This document shows, piece after piece, positions 60,097 to 64,000 of a stretch of 64,000 bases of DNA. Location: assembly GCF_032362555.1 (NCBI RefSeq), contig NC_083507.1:8807001-8871000 (forward strand). The letters run 5' to 3'. Numbering within the stretch: the first letter of the stretch is position 1; each line of letters starts with the position of its first letter. Both the position numbers and the translations under genes were made by a program. This stretch comes from Amyelois transitella (lineage: Eukaryota; Arthropoda; Insecta; Lepidoptera; Pyralidae). The notes beneath the pieces are model-generated. The model had not been told where the DNA came from. It saw only the letters and a list, made by a program, of their open reading frames with translations, and made no database searches.

Positions 60097-60456
60097 ATGC
60101 CACTAAGAACATTTTTCATATTTCTGTTTCTTTTTTTTGTGTTTGCACTGTTTATTTGCTTTGTTTGTACATTTAACGGAATGAACTGTTTAAATAAAAA
60201 TGAAAACTGCCCCAAAAACTATAGCGTGGTGAAAAGAAGAAAGAGCGTCTTTCTTTTATACTGTGTAGTGATGTGTCATGAGCTACAAACTAAAAAAATT
60301 CTATCTATCGAAGAATTACGCCCAGAGTTGCCCAAAAGACTTCAATATTTTATTGATGCAAGATTTCTTCAGGATAAGAAACTATATTTTGCGAATATAA
60401 AAAGGCTGAAGCAACTGTTTTCTGTAAGAAATAACCAGACTACCTATATCTTTTAA
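60097..60456 (+). CDS. Speculative small secreted or membrane protein, 119 aa
   Basis: The ATG at 60097 is preceded by in-frame stops, so the start is fixed if the ORF is real. Residues 1-26 are strongly hydrophobic after PLR (signal peptide or anchor). There follow a CLNKNENC pair, a basic KRRK at about 47-50 that could be a processing site, YCVVMC, and a Lys/Arg-rich tail ending NNQTTYIF. A CRE/TATA/initiator arrangement sits 60-115 bases upstream. I recognise no family. AT-rich DNA can give ORFs this long by chance and no intron or polyadenylation signal is obvious, so the call rests on the signal peptide and promoter together. Confidence 0.3.
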   Translation: MPLRTFFIFLFLFFVFALFICFVCTFNGMNCLNKNENCPKNYSVVKRRKSVFLLYCVVMCHELQTKKILSIEELRPELPKRLQYFIDARFLQDKKLYFANIKRLKQLFSVRNNQTTYIF

Positions 60457-60759
60457 AGATGTAATAGATATCTAAACCTACCTAATTCTTCAACAATAAT
60501 AACACAACAATATTTACTGTTCTTTTTACTGAAACTACACGTTCATTGTCAGCCCTATAATGCACAGCGTTGCACAAAAAGCGTCGCTGCGCTTATTTTT
60601 CCATTTTCCAAACGTGTTGGATTGTGAAGCCACAAACTTTGTTTTCAATTTCTTCCCGCTGCCGACACCACCAGATCCAACGTTAGTGGCCGGCTTTTCT
60701 CTTTTCACATTTTCGTTTACACGTTCCAGTATTTTTTTAATATTTTAAGGTACTTAGTA

Positions 60760-62590
60760 GAAAATTTATAAATTTTATTTTTAACTTTTACCCTGTTTAT
60801 TAATAACAGAATACAACATCTACCTAAATTTCAAAAAGGCAACCGCGTTACAGCAATATTTGTTTAAAGCTAATTTGAAAAAAAAAGAATATAGCGAGTA
60901 TAAATTGTTCAATATAAATTTGCTTTTTATTAGTATTTAATATGAATAATTAACATATATAGTAGCAACTGAAGGATTAATACGGTCTATGTCTTTTTTA
61001 CATTGATTTCCTCATCCAGCATTCTAACGGTTTAGAAACACAGAATACGTGACCATAAATGAATTCACACATGAAATATTCAGTTGTGGAGTGAATTTCA
61101 AATACCTATCTGAAACATGCCCACAAAACTAATCCAATTTCTACGCTATTGTATTTTAAGATGCTATATAAATCCCAAATAAGAACGGTATAAGATGATC
61201 TCGGTAAAGTATAAGAAGCCGATGCAGATTTACGGAATAATTTTAACAAACGGACGCCATTTTTATTTTTTGTTTACGGGCGCAAAGAAAAATAACCCGT
61301 ACGGCTATTTTCGGAAAACTATTATAGTACGTTCTGTTTTAAAATGCTTTTTAGATTTTACTAAGATATAGCGATTTACGAATGGCTTTTTACGTGGTTA
61401 GATACACGTTTACGCCTTTGAGTGGACTGATTAGATAAGAAAATTAAATAAAACGAATCGATCACTCGGGTAACGCCCTAACAACCTACATATTCATTAA
61501 TGAGGTTAGCTGTTATGCGTTTGCGAAGTAAATACCTCTTTTCTTCTATTATTCGACATTCATATACACATAGAGAGAGATAATATTGCTGGTATAAGAA
61601 AGAAAACACATTGGAGAAATATTTGTCCGAAGCAATCCAATAACAATGAAAGGTCGGAAACTTTATTATAATCCCTTCAAAATTCAAAGACAATAAAGTT
61701 TGTCTTTACGGCTGTATTTCGATTCAATTCAATACAGTGAAGGTCGATAGTACGAATAGAAATTGGATAGGAGCCCACCACGCCACGACGATCATTTCCG
61801 ATCACGCAGGTTTGATAACAAACTATTATGGGGTTGCCCTAATTCAAAGATTCGCGAAATAGTGTTGCCAGGCTAAATTAAAAGCGGGATACTCGTACTG
61901 TCAACAATTAGTCAGTTAATGCAATCGAAACCACCCAGTGAAACAATAATGGATTACTAGTCATGCATAAGCCCATTGACAGACTACCCGTAACGGTTTT
62001 TATCAGATAGAAGATATCAGGTTGAAACAAAGTTCCTTTTTCATCTGGTCTTTATTTAACTTAAATATTATATACTAAAATTTTAATAAGGCTGGAGACA
62101 AATTTACACTTTTGTCTTTAGGATTTGATAAAGAAATTGTCTTACTTAGATTTTTGGGCTAATTCGTATGACGACATTTGTAACTAATGAAAAACTTACT
62201 CAACCGAATCTTCACTAGCTTCACAATCAAATTAACATAATATTTACTTTCTTATATTATTTACGGTTTCGATGTAGCAATAAAATCCTTAAGCCATGGC
62301 AACGCTACACTCGACCCCTTCACAGAATTGGCTGTTTCGGCATAAGAGCGAAATTACATCTCTTTTGATTTTCTCCTAATGAGAACCTTCATTTGGTGGT
62401 CCACACGTACGCCAAATTATTTTCACGTTAGTTGCCGGATTTCCTTGATAAGTTTTTTAGATATAGACGTGTGAAAGTTTTTTATCTTCATTCATACTTA
62501 AGAATATTATAGGACAGAAATAGAATAGCCCTTTAAGAGTAACATCGGCCACACTGAAAATTTCTGGGAAAACGGTAAAAACAGGAGTTC
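60760..62590. other. Gene-free stretch
   Basis: AT-rich with no supported ORF, splice-flanked exon or recognised repeat. Confidence 0.4.
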
Positions 62591-62591
62591 T

Positions 62592-62754
62592 AAAAAATAA
62601 ATAAATACGGTGCAGATTACTCGAAGTAAGTTATATATAGATAAACATCACAGACCCAAGAAAATCAGAGACGTTCGTTTCTCATCATGCCCTGACCGGT
62701 ATTCGGTACCTCCGGTGTCACAGACAAGTGCATACCCGCTACGCCACAGAGGCC
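62592..62754 (-). repeat. tRNA-derived SINE (SINE-B), second copy
   Basis: On the minus strand it begins GGCCTCTGTGGCGTAGCGGG and keeps the A-box region. The B-box region (GGTACCGAATACC) is degraded, and the middle is shortened relative to the copy at 11771. It ends in an ATTT tail. Confidence 0.75.
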
Positions 62755-63369
62755 TTCAAATTTAGTACATATGAGATAAAAGAAATTTGCTATTTATCAA
62801 AAATATAGTTTCAAAGGTTAAAATTAGACTTAGTTGCAACTTTATATCAAACTTTTATACTAACAATTACTATAATACATTTCTACAGAAGTGAGTTAAA
62901 CTGTTGAAATAAACCCTGGGATATGTAGGTGTAAGATAATCGTGGGGTTCGGACACTGCAATGCCGAGTTCGGGCCGAGTCATAAATCGAGGGAAACCGA
63001 TGTCAGGTCAGGATTGCTTATTAGATAAAAGTATTAAATCAAATCCTTTTTACTTCAAAAAAGGAGAAAATCAAGTTTTCCTTCAGTAGAATATATGCGT
63101 ATGTAATAGTATGATTTTCTTCCTTTTCATCTTGTATGTCGAATTTGGTTTAAGTACCGATATATTTTTTTAAAACTAAGTATACGTAAAGTATATAACC
63201 AAATTGGTACCACTAAAACACTACATGTTTTATAAATGAAAAAATTAATTTATACCAAAACCAAATAGAGAGTACTAACACGTACCTACTATTAGGTACG
63301 TACGAGTACTATTTTACACGTACGTATACTACGAACATGTATTTTTAAATTATAAAAACTATGATGGCG

Positions 63370-63600
63370 TGTGATTCTTGGCACTTTAGAATAGAACCAC
63401 TCCATATTATTCCCAATGATATCGTAAAAGGCGACAAAGGAATAGGCTTATAAACTTGGGATTACACTAATAGGCGATGGGCTAGCAATATGTCACTATT
63501 TAAATCTTGATTCCATCATAAAGCAATAAAACTGAACGAGGCCTTTCAGTCTTTTGAAGTCTGGCTCTGTCTATCACGCAAAGGGATATAGACGTGACTT
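63370..63600 (+). repeat. SINE-A, nearly complete copy
   Basis: Runs from 'ttggcactttagaatagaac' through 'aaaggcgacaaaggaatagg' and 'gcgatgggctagcaatatgt' to 'ggctctgtctatcacgcaaa' and 'gggatatagacgtgac'. No ATGT tail follows this copy. Confidence 0.7.
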
Positions 63601-63774
63601 TTCATTTTTCATTTTCACTGTCTTTCGTTGTTTGTGGTGCATACATACACATTCCATATTCACTTTTGTTATTACTGTTAATTATGTATGTAACCAACAA
63701 ATGTATTGTGATAGTGAATAAAGCTTTCATCTATCTACTATATGTATGTATGTATAAAAACCATCACACAAATT

Positions 63775-63810
63775 ATGTCGTTTGGTTCCCGGCATTTTAG
63801 AATCGGACGA
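63775..63810 (+). repeat. SINE-A 5' end fragment
   Basis: Carries 'gtcgtttggttcccggcatt' then 'ttagaatcgga', like the start of the copy at 63370. A short ATGT run (63738-63755) precedes it. Confidence 0.45.
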
Positions 63811-64000
63811 AAACAAAGATAGAAATTTCAAATTAATTTAATTAAATGACTCCGTCCATTCAAACCTGGATTTGAGTCATCGAGCACGTACTTCCACTCG
63901 AATCTGCTAAATATTGAAGTCTAAAAAGCGAAGTCGAACAATTACACGATTTAAATTTAATTGAATCTGGGATAGCCGCGCGTAATGCGAATAAAGCTGC

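Noticed and set aside
60560..60790. Minus-strand open frame with KREKPATNVGSGGVGSGKK, suggesting a transposon DNA-binding protein
   Set aside because: The similarity is only a Gly/Ser/Lys-rich linker and no Myb or MADF tryptophans are visible. Not enough to call.

Overview
The window is AT-rich eukaryotic DNA, very probably from a moth or butterfly (Lepidoptera). The evidence is two insect-type secreted carboxylesterases with GT-AG introns, a heparan-sulfate 6-O-sulfotransferase split over short exons and long introns, and many interspersed repeats of lepidopteran style: a tRNA-derived SINE, a SINE/LINE pair ending in (ATGT)n, and short fragments rich in 'tattataaatgcgaaagttt' and 'ttgaatttgaattt'. 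No bacterial features, CRISPR array, rRNA or free-standing tRNA gene was seen.

Layout. 1-3.9 kb: no gene, a few repeat scraps and a possible degenerate LINE tail. 4.5-8.1 kb (minus) and 9.3-11.8 kb (plus): two complete three-exon carboxylesterase paralogues, head to head, with identical intron phases and a shared 1.2 kb divergent region. The first has a clear TATA/initiator promoter; its first intron carries a 746-bp insertion with a 10-bp target duplication. An antisense tRNA-SINE abuts the second gene's stop codon. 12-26 kb: no host gene, with scattered SINE copies, hairpins and a TTAA-flanked inverted-repeat element. 26.0-28.8 kb: a 5'-truncated RTE-like LINE with one in-frame stop and one frameshift. 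31.8-35.9 kb: a complete cut-and-paste transposon (34-bp perfect terminal inverted repeats, ATAT duplication) with a large transposase gene on the minus strand, carrying one frameshift and a 26-bp-arm hairpin. 37.0-37.5 kb: a LINE 3' end. 43.3-52.3 kb (minus): the last five coding exons of Hs6st; its 5' exon(s), including the 5'-PAPS-binding part, are not visible and probably lie beyond the right edge. An intron of this gene holds a 740-bp inverted-repeat element with a THAP-like zinc-finger remnant. 52.3-64 kb: probably upstream intron or flank, with repeats and one speculative small secreted-protein ORF behind a CRE/TATA/initiator arrangement (60.0-60.5 kb).

How parts relate. The esterases are a tandem-inverted duplicate pair, likely extracellular ester hydrolases. 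Hs6st is a Golgi enzyme of heparan sulfate maturation and is unrelated to them. Most remaining structure is mobile DNA. The most coherent mobile-element story is a SINE family whose 3' end resembles that of the RTE-like LINE, suggesting the LINE machinery moves it. I found no clearly new multi-gene system. The best candidates for undescribed biology are the 4.07-kb transposon and the small ORF at 60.1 kb.
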